The position numbers and the translations under genes are program-made. From contig JADJGZ010000015.1 in NCBI GenBank assembly GCA_016707785.1, forward strand, positions 62,001 through 126,000: 64,000 bases of DNA, written 5' to 3'. Of the stretch, positions 45,201 to 53,160 are shown piece after piece. The notes beneath the pieces were generated by a model. That model was not told the origin of the DNA, did not search any database, and saw only the letters and a program-made list of their open reading frames with translations. Within the stretch, counting starts at the first letter, position 1. Every line of letters starts with the position of its first letter. The stretch is from Bacteroidales bacterium. GTDB taxonomy: Bacteria > Bacteroidota > Bacteroidia > Bacteroidales > UBA4417.

Positions 45201-46522
45201 TCGGACGTTCCGCTGAAATGAGGATTATGGATACCCATACAGGTATTGTCCTTGCTTCAGGTCACATCCCATATGGTGCAAACCTTTATCTCAGGAATGG
45301 AGATACTGTAAAGAAAGGTGACCTGATCACTGATTGGGATCCTTACAATGCTGTTATCCTTTCAGAAGTAACCGGTAAAATTGTTTTTGATAATATCATT
45401 GAAGGGGTGACCTTCAAGGTAGAAGCTGATGAACAAACCGGATACCAGGATAAGGTTATTATTGAATCACGTATTAAAACGAAGAACCCGGTTATAAAGA
45501 TTGTTACTCCGGATGGTGAGGAGATGAGGAATTACGATATCCCGGTGGGATCACATCTCCAGATCGACGATAACGGAAGTATCAAAGCCGGTGAAATCCT
45601 TGTTAAAATCCCCAGAGCTGTTGGTAAAACAGGTGATATCACCGGAGGTTTACCACGTGTAACGGAATTATTCGAAGCACGTAATCCTTCTGATCCTGCA
45701 ATTGTTGCTGAAATTGATGGTGTGGTTTCATTCGGTAAGAAACTAAAACGTGGAAACCGTGAAGTAATCATTACCTCAAAAACCGGGGAAGAACGCAGTT
45801 ACCTTGTTCCTACCACCAAGCAAATCCTGGCACAGGAGAACGATTATGTTCGCGCCGGAACACCTCTGTCTGATGGTGCTGTTACACCTGCTGACATTCT
45901 TGCCATTAAAGGCCCGATGAAAGTACAGGAATATATCGTTAATGAAATCCAGGAAGTATACCGACTCCAGGGTGTAAAAATTAACGATAAGCACTTTGAG
46001 GTTATCGTCAGGCAGATGATGCGTAAGGTTGATGTTGTTGATCCGGGTGATACTAAGTTCCTTGAAGGAGAATTGGTGAATAAGACCGATTTTAATGATG
46101 AGAATGACTGGATTTTTGGCAAGAAAGTAGTTGAAGATCCGGGTGATAGCGCTACGCTGAAACCAGGTCAGATTATCACAGCCAGGAAACTTAGGGATGA
46201 GAATTCATTACTAAAGCGTCGTGATAAGAAGCTTGTTGATGCCCGCGATGCAAAACCAGCTACTGCTAAACAAGTGTTGCAAGGGATTACCCGTGCGTCA
46301 CTCCAGGTTAGAAGTTGGATTTCTGCGGCCTCATTCCAGGAAACTACTAAGGTGCTTACACAGGCATCAATCCAGGCCAAGAGTGATGAACTGTTAGGCT
46401 TGAAGGAAAATGTTATTGTAGGTCACCTGATTCCTGCCGGAACCGGATTGCGTGAATATGAACACCTGATCGTTGGATCAAGGGAAGAATATGCTCGTAT
46501 GCTGGCATCCAAGGCTGAATAA
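42239..46522 (+). CDS. rpoC: RNA polymerase beta-prime subunit
   Basis: 1427 residues. The N-terminal zinc ribbon (CHCGKYK then VCDRCGVEV), [14 protein letters not shown], the catalytic [12 protein letters not shown] (three Mg-binding Asp), the bridge helix/trigger loop region ([23 protein letters not shown]) and the second zinc site (CGTLRG... [13 protein letters not shown]) are all intact. The large C-terminal sandwich-barrel insert typical of Bacteroidota fits the length. It is the last large gene of the cluster. Confidence 0.98.
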   Translation: [1427 protein letters not shown]

Positions 46523-46547
46523 TATTGAAGTAATCCATAATTTATAG

Positions 46548-46604
46548 AGCTTATGAAAGCGAATTGTTCATTTGAATGAATAGTCAGCTTTCATAAGCTT
46601 TTTT
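46548..46604 (+). terminator. Terminator after rpoC
   Basis: A 13-base arm AGCTTATGAAAGC (46548-46560) pairs with GCTTTCATAAGCT (46587-46599) over a 26-base loop, followed by six T. It lies between rpoC and the DUF3467 gene, so the latter may be read at a lower level. Confidence 0.8.
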
Positions 46605-46624
46605 CATGATAAAGAAGAAAAACC

Positions 46625-46936
46625 ATGAACGACCCCAAAAATCAAAATCAGATCAATATTGAGCTTAGTGATGAAATGGCTGAAGGTATCTATTCAAACC
46701 TGGCCGTTATAACTCATTCAGGAACCGAATTTGTTGTTGATTTTATCAAAATGATGCCGGGAGTGCCAAAAGCAAAAGTGAAAGCGCGTATCATTCTTAC
46801 TCCTCAGCATGCCAAACGCTTATTTCGTGCTATCAAAGAGAATATTGCAAAATATGAAGCTCTTCATGGCCCTATCAAGGAATCGGAGGGAGGCGACTTG
46901 CCTTTTCAATTGAGTGGCCCTGTTGGACAAGCATAA
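46625..46936 (+). CDS. DUF3467 family protein
   Basis: 103 residues. The family pattern is clear: INIELSDEMAEGIYSNLAVITHSGTEFVVDFI, then PKAKVKARIILTPQHAKRLFRAIKENIAKYE. The function is unknown. It follows rpoC by about 100 bases, past a terminator, as is common in Bacteroidota, and is itself closed by a bidirectional terminator. Confidence 0.9.
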   Translation: MNDPKNQNQINIELSDEMAEGIYSNLAVITHSGTEFVVDFIKMMPGVPKAKVKARIILTPQHAKRLFRAIKENIAKYEALHGPIKESEGGDLPFQLSGPVGQA

Positions 46937-46968
46937 AAAAAAGCAGCGATGAGCTGCTTTTTTTATGC
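46931..46968. terminator. Bidirectional terminator
   Basis: GCATAAAAAAAAGCAGC and GCTGCTTTTTTTATGC form a long hairpin around GATGA with A and T tracts on both sides. It ends the DUF3467 gene on the plus strand and the cytochrome gene on the minus strand. Confidence 0.9.
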
Positions 46969-46979
46969 ACTATTTCAAC

Positions 46980-47267
46980 TCAATGATTGACCAGGTATTT
47001 ATAAACCAGGTCTACCTTTTCAGTTGAAAGTTTAGCTTTAGGACCCATCTTTTCAAGGATTTTTGTCCATTGGTCAGCAGAATGGTCAGCAGGTTTTGAA
47101 ATCTTATGACAATTTCCACAATTGGATTTATAAAGCTCATAACCCTGCTGAAGTTCGGCTAGCGATGCAGTTTGTACCTTGTTTACATTTTTTTCGGCCG
47201 GAATATACAATGGGGTTGTGCAGGCGGCGAAAATGAATAAGACTAAAAGAGCGGCAATAGTTCTCAT
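46980..47267 (-). CDS. Small c-type cytochrome lipoprotein
   Basis: 95 residues. A lipobox (IFAAC at about 12-16) predicts membrane anchoring. A single haem site CGNCH (about 51-55) and a downstream Met in KMGPKAKL, likely the sixth ligand, define a mono-haem class I-like cytochrome c. It could carry electrons in the periplasm. The CcmF/CcsA-type protein at 27466 would mature it. A TATCTTTG -7 box lies upstream at 47312-47319. Confidence 0.88.
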   Translation of the reverse strand: MRTIAALLVLFIFAACTTPLYIPAEKNVNKVQTASLAELQQGYELYKSNCGNCHKISKPADHSADQWTKILEKMGPKAKLSTEKVDLVYKYLVNH

Positions 47268-47311
47268 TGAAATTATGAATTGATGAATGTAGAAGAATTT
47301 ACATGTTATTT

Positions 47312-47319
47312 CAAAGATA
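47312..47319 (-). promoter_or_regulatory. -7 box of the cytochrome gene
   Basis: Minus-strand TATCTTTG, a full TAnnTTTG match, 45 bases before the ATG at 47267. The -33 position does not match well. Confidence 0.6.
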
Positions 47320-47372
47320 AGGTAATTAATTCAAAAGGATAGTGTTTTTAACAACAAATAGTTTTCCCATCC

Positions 47373-48599
47373 TTAAGGCTCAATTGTATTTATGATACTT
47401 TCAAATGATCCATCTGCTGTTATGAGGATTGAGATATCCGGATTGTTTACCCATTTTGATTGGATAAATGTGCTGAATAGTATTTTCCCTACAAGGTAAT
47501 TGCCTTCTTCTGAGAAAAATCTTTCGGAGATACTGGTAAAATCATCCAGGTTCAAATCGGCTTCATTAGAATACCTCACAAAGATTTCCATTATAAAATC
47601 ATGAGTGAGGGATAGGGATTGCTGATGCATCTTTTTATATTCATATCTGTAGAGGTATGATAGTGCTGAAATATCGCTCAGTACAGCTGATGCAGTCGGA
47701 AATGCACCTGCCCCTTTCCCAATAAAGAATTGTTTGTCAGCAAAACTGGTTTCTGTTTGAACACCGTTATTAACGTCATCAACAGTAAAAAAGCGACTTG
47801 TTGAATCGATAAACTGTGGTAACACAAAAGCAACGACCTTATCATTGCTCAGTTTTCGGGCATGAGCAAGTAATTTGATTTTATATCCTTTCTCAGAAGC
47901 CAGTCTGATCTCAAGTGGTCCCAGTCTTTGAATACCGAGGTTAAAGATCAGATCTGGTTTTTCAACAATACCAAAAGCGTGTGCAAGTAGTATAGTAAGT
48001 TTGTATTTTGCATCATATCCTTCCACATCCAAAGCAGGATCACTCTCCGCATAACCCAGATCCTGGGCCAGTTTCAATGCCTCTTCATAGGAAATCTTAT
48101 CTTCAGATGTTCTAGTTAATATATAGTTGGTAGAGCCATTAACAATACCGGAAAGCGAAACCAATAAATCATTATCATAATATTCCTCCAGATTCCGGAT
48201 TATTGGAATACTTGCGCAACAAGCGGCTTCATAAAGGAAAGGGACTTCGTGTATTTTTTGTAATTCAAGGAGTTGCTCCAGATGCTCGGCGATCATTTTT
48301 TTATTGGCACTTACAACTCCTTTTCCACTTTTCAATGCAGTCGTGACAATTTCAAAAGCAGCATCTGCATCATCTATCAACTCAACAATCACATTTATAT
48401 CAGGATCATTCAACAGTTCCTCCTTTTCAAAAGTAAAGATTTCAGCAGGCAGTGACCTTTTCTTGTTTCTGTCCTTCACACAAATCTTTTTGATTTCAGC
48501 TTTTAATCCTGGTGTCTGGTTGATGACATCCCAGAGGCCATTCCCTACCACCCCGAATCCAAATAATCCTATTGTTATATTTTGCCTGGTCATTTTCAA
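47373..48599 (-). CDS. hom: Homoserine dehydrogenase
   Basis: 408 residues. The NAD(P) site is GLFGFGVVGNGLW, then VSANKKMIAEH; the catalytic core has GIVNGSTNYILTRT and the substrate-binding Asp-rich LGYAESDPALDVEGYDAKYK. It reduces aspartate semialdehyde to homoserine for methionine and threonine. The C-terminal 90 residues may be a short regulatory domain. It follows metB by 28 bases under the same SAM riboswitch, so methionine supply controls it. Confidence 0.95.
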   Translation of the reverse strand: MKMTRQNITIGLFGFGVVGNGLWDVINQTPGLKAEIKKICVKDRNKKRSLPAEIFTFEKEELLNDPDINVIVELIDDADAAFEIVTTALKSGKGVVSANKKMIAEHLEQLLELQKIHEVPFLYEAACCASIPIIRNLEEYYDNDLLVSLSGIVNGSTNYILTRTSEDKISYEEALKLAQDLGYAESDPALDVEGYDAKYKLTILLAHAFGIVEKPDLIFNLGIQRLGPLEIRLASEKGYKIKLLAHARKLSNDKVVAFVLPQFIDSTSRFFTVDDVNNGVQTETSFADKQFFIGKGAGAFPTASAVLSDISALSYLYRYEYKKMHQQSLSLTHDFIMEIFVRYSNEADLNLDDFTSISERFFSEEGNYLVGKILFSTFIQSKWVNNPDISILITADGSFESIINTIEP

Positions 48600-48627
48600 T
48601 TATTTTTAGTTGAATAAGAATCAAAAA

Positions 48628-49773
48628 CTATAAGGATCCTAAAGCAGATTCCAGATCAGCAATTAGATCATCAGGTTCTTCAAGGCCTACGGATAACCTT
48701 ATCAGACTATCAGTGATGCCCGCATTGTATCTCATTTCTGCAGGAATTGATTTATGTGTCATACTTGCCGGGTGGCAGCATAAGCTTTTCACTCCACCCA
48801 GGCTTTCAGCCAGTTTGAAATACTTTGTTGAGGTAACAACCTGGGTTGCTGCTTCAATGGTGTCATTATTCAGGCTAAAACTCACAATGCCTCCAAAATA
48901 CTTTTGTTGCCTGGCTGCTATTTCATGATTTGGATGGTTCTTCAAGCCCGGATAATAGACTTTTTGAACTTTAGGATGTGAAAGCAGGAAATCTGCAATC
49001 TTTGTTGCATTTTCCGAATGTTGCCTGAACCTCAGGTGGAGTGTTTCAATTCCCCTGATAACCAGCCAGCTATCAAAGGGGGAGAGTATTGCCCCGCTGG
49101 CATTCTGGATAAATTTGATTTTTTCTGCCAAAGCTAAATCATTGGTGACAACCAGGCCGGCTATCAAATCACTGTGACCACCCAGGTATTTGGTGGCTGA
49201 ATGGATCACTAGGTCAGCACCTAACTTCAATGGGTTTTGGGCCACAGGTGTCGCAAAGGTGTTATCAACCGCAAGTAAGGCTCCATGACGATGTGCAATT
49301 GATGCAATGGCTTCAATATCTGATATTTTTAGTGTTGGATTGGTAGGGCTTTCAATCCAGATGAGTTTTGTCGAAGGATTGATTGCTTTCTCGATAAGGT
49401 CAAGGTCCTGGGTGTCGACATACCTGGTTTCAATGCCAAACCTTGAATATACCAGGCTGAATAGCCTGAAGGCACCACCATAAATATCGTCGATTGCAAG
49501 TATTTCGTCTCCGGCATTCAGTATGGATCTGACGGATGCATCGATAGCAGCTAAACCACTGGCAAATGCAAAGCCATGATTTCCACCTTCCAGGACTCCT
49601 ATTAAGTTTTCGAGTGTTGCACGGGTAGGATTATTTGTACGGGAATAGTCAAAGCCCTTGTGAACACCAGGTGCTTCCTGGACGAAGGTTGATGTTTGGT
49701 AGATCGGAACTGAAATAGCCCCTGTTAATGGATCAGAAGGAATTGAATGAATAATTTTTGTCTGTTCTTTCAT
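48628..49773 (-). CDS. metB: Cystathionine gamma-synthase/lyase family PLP enzyme
   Basis: 381 residues of the trans-sulfuration PLP family. YSRTNNPTR, FASGLAAID, AVDNTFATP and the Schiff-base Lys in HSATKYLGGHSD are visible. SAM-riboswitch control and linkage with hom favour a biosynthetic role (cystathionine gamma-synthase or O-acylhomoserine sulfhydrylase) over cystathionine gamma-lyase, though these are hard to separate by sequence. First gene of the metB-hom operon; its ATG is 64 bases past the attenuator. Confidence 0.88.
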   Translation of the reverse strand: MKEQTKIIHSIPSDPLTGAISVPIYQTSTFVQEAPGVHKGFDYSRTNNPTRATLENLIGVLEGGNHGFAFASGLAAIDASVRSILNAGDEILAIDDIYGGAFRLFSLVYSRFGIETRYVDTQDLDLIEKAINPSTKLIWIESPTNPTLKISDIEAIASIAHRHGALLAVDNTFATPVAQNPLKLGADLVIHSATKYLGGHSDLIAGLVVTNDLALAEKIKFIQNASGAILSPFDSWLVIRGIETLHLRFRQHSENATKIADFLLSHPKVQKVYYPGLKNHPNHEIAARQQKYFGGIVSFSLNNDTIEAATQVVTSTKYFKLAESLGGVKSLCCHPASMTHKSIPAEMRYNAGITDSLIRLSVGLEEPDDLIADLESALGSL

Positions 49774-49836
49774 GGTAGTAAGGGATTAAGAAGTTTATAA
49801 AAATCCACTTACCAGGAATTCCTTGCTTCAGGGCAT

Positions 49837-49866
49837 AAAAAAAGCCCTTCAGCAAGTCAGAAGAGC
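49837..49866 (-). terminator. Riboswitch-controlled attenuator terminator
   Basis: Read on the minus strand, GCTCTTC pairs with GAAGGGC (7 bp, one G-U) over a 9-base loop, then seven T (49843-49837). The loop and stem bases 49861-49854 (TCTGACTT as RNA sense) can instead pair with AAGTCAGA at the 3' side of riboswitch P1 (49901-49894), giving the antiterminator. Confidence 0.8.
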
Positions 49867-49897
49867 AGCAATGCATAAAGCACTTTATATCTATCTG

Positions 49898-49999
49898 ACT
49901 TATCTATTTCCGATAATCTCGGAATTGGAATTGGCACCTTGCATTTCTGCAGGTTGCCAAGGCATCATAGGGCCAGTCCCTCCGCCTTTCTTGATAAGT
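49898..49999 (-). promoter_or_regulatory. SAM-I riboswitch (S box)
   Basis: The minus strand shows the S-box consensus: P1 ACTTATC/GATAAGT, AGGCGGAGGGACTGGCCC, a GATG-like turn, TTGGCAACC, and a conserved GGTGCCAATTCC. It binds S-adenosylmethionine. With ligand, P1 forms and the downstream terminator folds; without it, the P1 3' strand pairs with the terminator and metB-hom is transcribed. Confidence 0.95.
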
Positions 50000-50019
50000 G
50001 TTATGTAATGAACGAGCTG

Positions 50020-50027
50020 CAAAAGTA
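50020..50027 (-). promoter_or_regulatory. -7 box of the SAM-riboswitch leader
   Basis: Minus-strand TACTTTTG matches TAnnTTTG and lies about 20 bases before the riboswitch. The leader up to metB is then about 240 bases. The -33 position is not a clear TTTG. Confidence 0.65.
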
Positions 50028-50118
50028 GAAATAAAAACCAATACGATTTACCAATCCCATTCAAAATGAAGAAAAAAATATTTTAATCAGTTTATTATCA
50101 GTGAGTTGAAAATTGATA

Positions 50119-51720
50119 TTATTTCTTAAGCATAGCGATTTGTTCTTCCAAAGAAATTCTTTGATTGCCTGGTTTTTCCTGAATATGAGAGCATGCATAC
50201 TCACTTATGGCAGTAATTGTCAGACTGGGATTCACCCCGAGATTGCAAGGGATTACTGAACTGTCAAGGATGTACATCTCAGGGTACTGATGTACATGAA
50301 AATGATGGTCCACAACTCCTGAATCGGAGGATACACCCATTGGACAGCCACCAATAATATGAGCTGTAGTTGCCATGTTGAATAATGATTCTGCAATACT
50401 ATTCATTGCAGTAGCACCGGTTTCTTTGGAGAGGCGGTGAAGGATATCCTGACCTTCAGGAATGAAAGCAGGCACTCTTTTATTATCCTTATGAAACCTG
50501 ATTCCACCGCCCAACAGGTTCCTTCTCCAGATCATTTTCATAGCACTATCAGTTGTCTGCATGACCAAAAGAACGATTGAATTTTTGCACCAGCGAGGCA
50601 TAAAGAGCAATCGGAGGAATTTGACAGGATGTTGAATGGTAAGGAAAAGTTGTTTCCAGGCCCTGACAGATGGTGAAGGGTCTTCACATGCGAATCCGCT
50701 TAAATGTGTTACGGATCCCGATTGATCATTAAATTTGACCAGTTCAATATGGGTATTCGGAGTAGGGCTGAAAATGGAGGTAATCGCCGGACCATTATTC
50801 AATTTCCTGTCTGCATTAACAATACCACTTATGGATTGGGAGTTTGTCCTGATCTGGTGTCCAAGTAATGGAGACAGCAGGGGAAGAGTTTTGAACTTGT
50901 ATTTTTGTTTTAGCAGCAGTTCCAGGGTGCCTAAAACGCCTGCACTGACAATAATTCCTTTGCTGCGATAGATATTTGTCCTGAATCTGTTGAATGGTGA
51001 GGCTGTGTGGATAGAATATTGATTTTCTGAAAATTCAATTTTTATTGCTTTGGTTTCAGGAAGAATCTTAACTCCATTTTTCTCAGCAAAGAAAAGGTAA
51101 TTCTTGTCCAGTGAATTTTTGGCATTTTCATGGCAACCTGTCATGCAGCCTGCGCAACCATTGCAACTATTGCGCAATGGACCCAGGCCTTCGAAATATG
51201 GATCTTTGGGCGAATTGGTCTCTTCCAGGTTTATACCTACATTAATAGTTGAAAAGGTATCTTCCTTTCCCAATGATTGTGCGATTTTAAGCAGAGCAAG
51301 ATCTTCATCAGCCATCTTGTTATAAGGGACACTTCCCAACATTTTGGAAGCTTTTTTGAAGAAAGGTTGAAGAGATGAGCACCAATCCTGACCTTCGATC
51401 CATCCTTTATCTTTGAACACAGTTGGGGAAGGCTCCATCAGAGCGTTGGCATAAACCAGGCTACCACCGCCAACACCGGTGCCACTGAGAATAAACATTT
51501 GTCTGAAGAAACTCAGTTGTAGTATCCCTTTAAATTTCAGGGAAGGAATCCACAAGAATTTTTTCAGGTTCCAATCAGATTTTGGGAAATCCTTGCTTTC
51601 AAACCGTTTTCCTTTTTCTATAACCAAAACCTTATAGCCTTTCTCTGAAAGTCGCATAGCGGCAACACTTCCACCAAAACCAGAACCTATGATGATATAA
51701 TCAAAAAAGTCGGTATGCAT
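50119..51720 (-). CDS. GMC-family FAD oxidoreductase (cholesterol oxidase-like)
   Basis: 533 residues. The FAD-binding motif is YIIIGSGFGGSVAAMRLSEKG, with VIEKG at the end of the second strand, then GTGVGGGSLVYANAL and the C-terminal GGCPMG and DSSVIPCNLGVNPSLTI. This pattern matches the cholesterol oxidase-like branch of GMC enzymes, which oxidise sterol or other alcohols. Residues 186-196 carry CNGCAGCMTGC, a CxxCxxCxxxC set that could bind a 4Fe-4S cluster. The substrate is unknown. It is a lone minus-strand gene between the riboswitch leader and a NYN gene. Confidence 0.85.
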   Translation of the reverse strand: MHTDFFDYIIIGSGFGGSVAAMRLSEKGYKVLVIEKGKRFESKDFPKSDWNLKKFLWIPSLKFKGILQLSFFRQMFILSGTGVGGGSLVYANALMEPSPTVFKDKGWIEGQDWCSSLQPFFKKASKMLGSVPYNKMADEDLALLKIAQSLGKEDTFSTINVGINLEETNSPKDPYFEGLGPLRNSCNGCAGCMTGCHENAKNSLDKNYLFFAEKNGVKILPETKAIKIEFSENQYSIHTASPFNRFRTNIYRSKGIIVSAGVLGTLELLLKQKYKFKTLPLLSPLLGHQIRTNSQSISGIVNADRKLNNGPAITSIFSPTPNTHIELVKFNDQSGSVTHLSGFACEDPSPSVRAWKQLFLTIQHPVKFLRLLFMPRWCKNSIVLLVMQTTDSAMKMIWRRNLLGGGIRFHKDNKRVPAFIPEGQDILHRLSKETGATAMNSIAESLFNMATTAHIIGGCPMGVSSDSGVVDHHFHVHQYPEMYILDSSVIPCNLGVNPSLTITAISEYACSHIQEKPGNQRISLEEQIAMLKK

Positions 51721-51752
51721 GATACAATCCTGATATTATCCAAATATAAGCA

Positions 51753-51780
51753 ATAAAAAAAGCCCTGGAAAGGGCTTTTA
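51753..51780 (-). terminator. Terminator of the NYN-domain gene
   Basis: On the minus strand AAAAGCCCT pairs with AGGGCTTTT over a short loop, followed by a T-rich stretch. It lies between the NYN gene's stop (51856) and the GMC gene's start (51720). Confidence 0.8.
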
Positions 51781-51855
51781 TAAATATTGTAATGTACCTG
51801 TTAATTATCGGTATTCATCATTACGAGAACTCAGACCATTTGAAGGTCTGGCTAT

Positions 51856-52542
51856 TCAAACGTTAAAAAGTGCATTTACGATAGGATCATTTTTACTGGT
51901 CCTGTCATCAATTCTTTTATCCATCATAATAGGATAAACGCACTCATCAATCAGGGCCTGGCTTGTTCTTGTAGTAACTTTATAGGTCCTGCCTGCGGAA
52001 GAAGTGGTTTCATAATTGAAATCCCAGCCTAACACCATAACACGGGTACCTAATCCGTTGATTTTGCGAATAAGGGGAACATAATCGGTATCTCCGGCAA
52101 TCAGAACTACAACATCAAATTTTTTCAATGTAGTAAGTTCATATGTTTCCAGTGAAAACCAAACATCTATTCCTTTTTCCTCTGCTTCACCGGTACGTGA
52201 ATCAACCAAAAGAGGGTAATTGTGTGTTACAATGCCTTCATACATAAAAATGTCATCAATCCTGCGCTCATTCGTCATTTGAGTGAGGCGGTATGTGTCG
52301 TCAGGGTACTTTTTCTCGAGCTGACTAGTAGAATATCGGCCTCTAAACCAATGGATTTCTACTACCTGGCAGTATCTTTTATCGCAGCCTTCAAGCTTAG
52401 ATACTTCATCGCGCAGAAATTCTGCCAGCCCGTTGAAATTAATAGTGCTTTTCCTTTCGTGATGATAACGATAATAGGAATTTACTTTCAGAAAGAAAGT
52501 TCCATCGATAAACATCGCGACTTTTTTAATTTTCTCTTCCAT
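51856..52542 (-). CDS. NYN-domain (LabA/DUF88) nuclease-like protein
   Basis: 228 residues of the PIN-like NYN fold. The acidic active-site pattern is visible: AMFIDGTFF (first Asp), KGIDVWFSLETYEL (second Asp), VVLIAGDTDYVPLIR (third and fourth Asp). Relatives cleave RNA or act in regulation (LabA-like). It has a small C-terminal extension with no recognised domain. It stands alone, with a 600-base AT-rich divergent gap before gatE. Confidence 0.85.
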   Translation of the reverse strand: MEEKIKKVAMFIDGTFFLKVNSYYRYHHERKSTINFNGLAEFLRDEVSKLEGCDKRYCQVVEIHWFRGRYSTSQLEKKYPDDTYRLTQMTNERRIDDIFMYEGIVTHNYPLLVDSRTGEAEEKGIDVWFSLETYELTTLKKFDVVVLIAGDTDYVPLIRKINGLGTRVMVLGWDFNYETTSSAGRTYKVTTRTSQALIDECVYPIMMDKRIDDRTSKNDPIVNALFNV

Positions 52543-53160
52543 GGATTATTTGTAAATTAAAATTAGTTGCAAAACACTGCACCTACGAACAAAACAATAA
52601 AGGGTTTGAATATGTTCGCCCACCAGACGCAAAGTGTTTAAAATACATATAACTAGACGTTGAATTAATGCAGATGTAATTAAAATAATAAATGAACTCT
52701 AGAAACATTTAATTCAAACTGAGTACAAATATATGACAACTATTCAATAACTAATATTTTTTAGTAATTATTGTGAGGACAATTTGATGATTTCCTTATT
52801 TCATGATTCTTAATATGTTAACATTGGAATCCTATTTATAGGCTATTTGAATAATTTAGAAATGGGTAAGGATTTAGAGTTATTATACACGTTTCTAATG
52901 CTAAAACTAAAATAGGGTCATTCCCTTTTTAATCTCTCTGTTTTCTTGTTTTAGATATGGGTTGTTAACTTGTGAACAATTTCTTAACATATATATTGTG
53001 TTACTTCATATTTCCTACATTTGACGCATTAAATCGGTGTTTTATCCATGAAAATACTACTTGAAAATTAAAAGACTAACTCTTTCTGGAAGATTGAATT
53101 TTCTAATCATAAAGTCATCCTGGTGGGGGAAATGACTTATAAGAATCAAAATATTGACAG
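52543..53160. other. 618-base AT-rich divergent intergenic region
   Basis: No gene is recognised on either strand between the NYN gene and gatE. The one feature is a candidate gatE promoter: ATTG (52995-52998), 17 bases, then TACATTTG (53016-53023), a full -7 match with a short spacer. That would leave a leader of about 130 bases before gatE, which contains no riboswitch I know. Confidence 0.5.
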
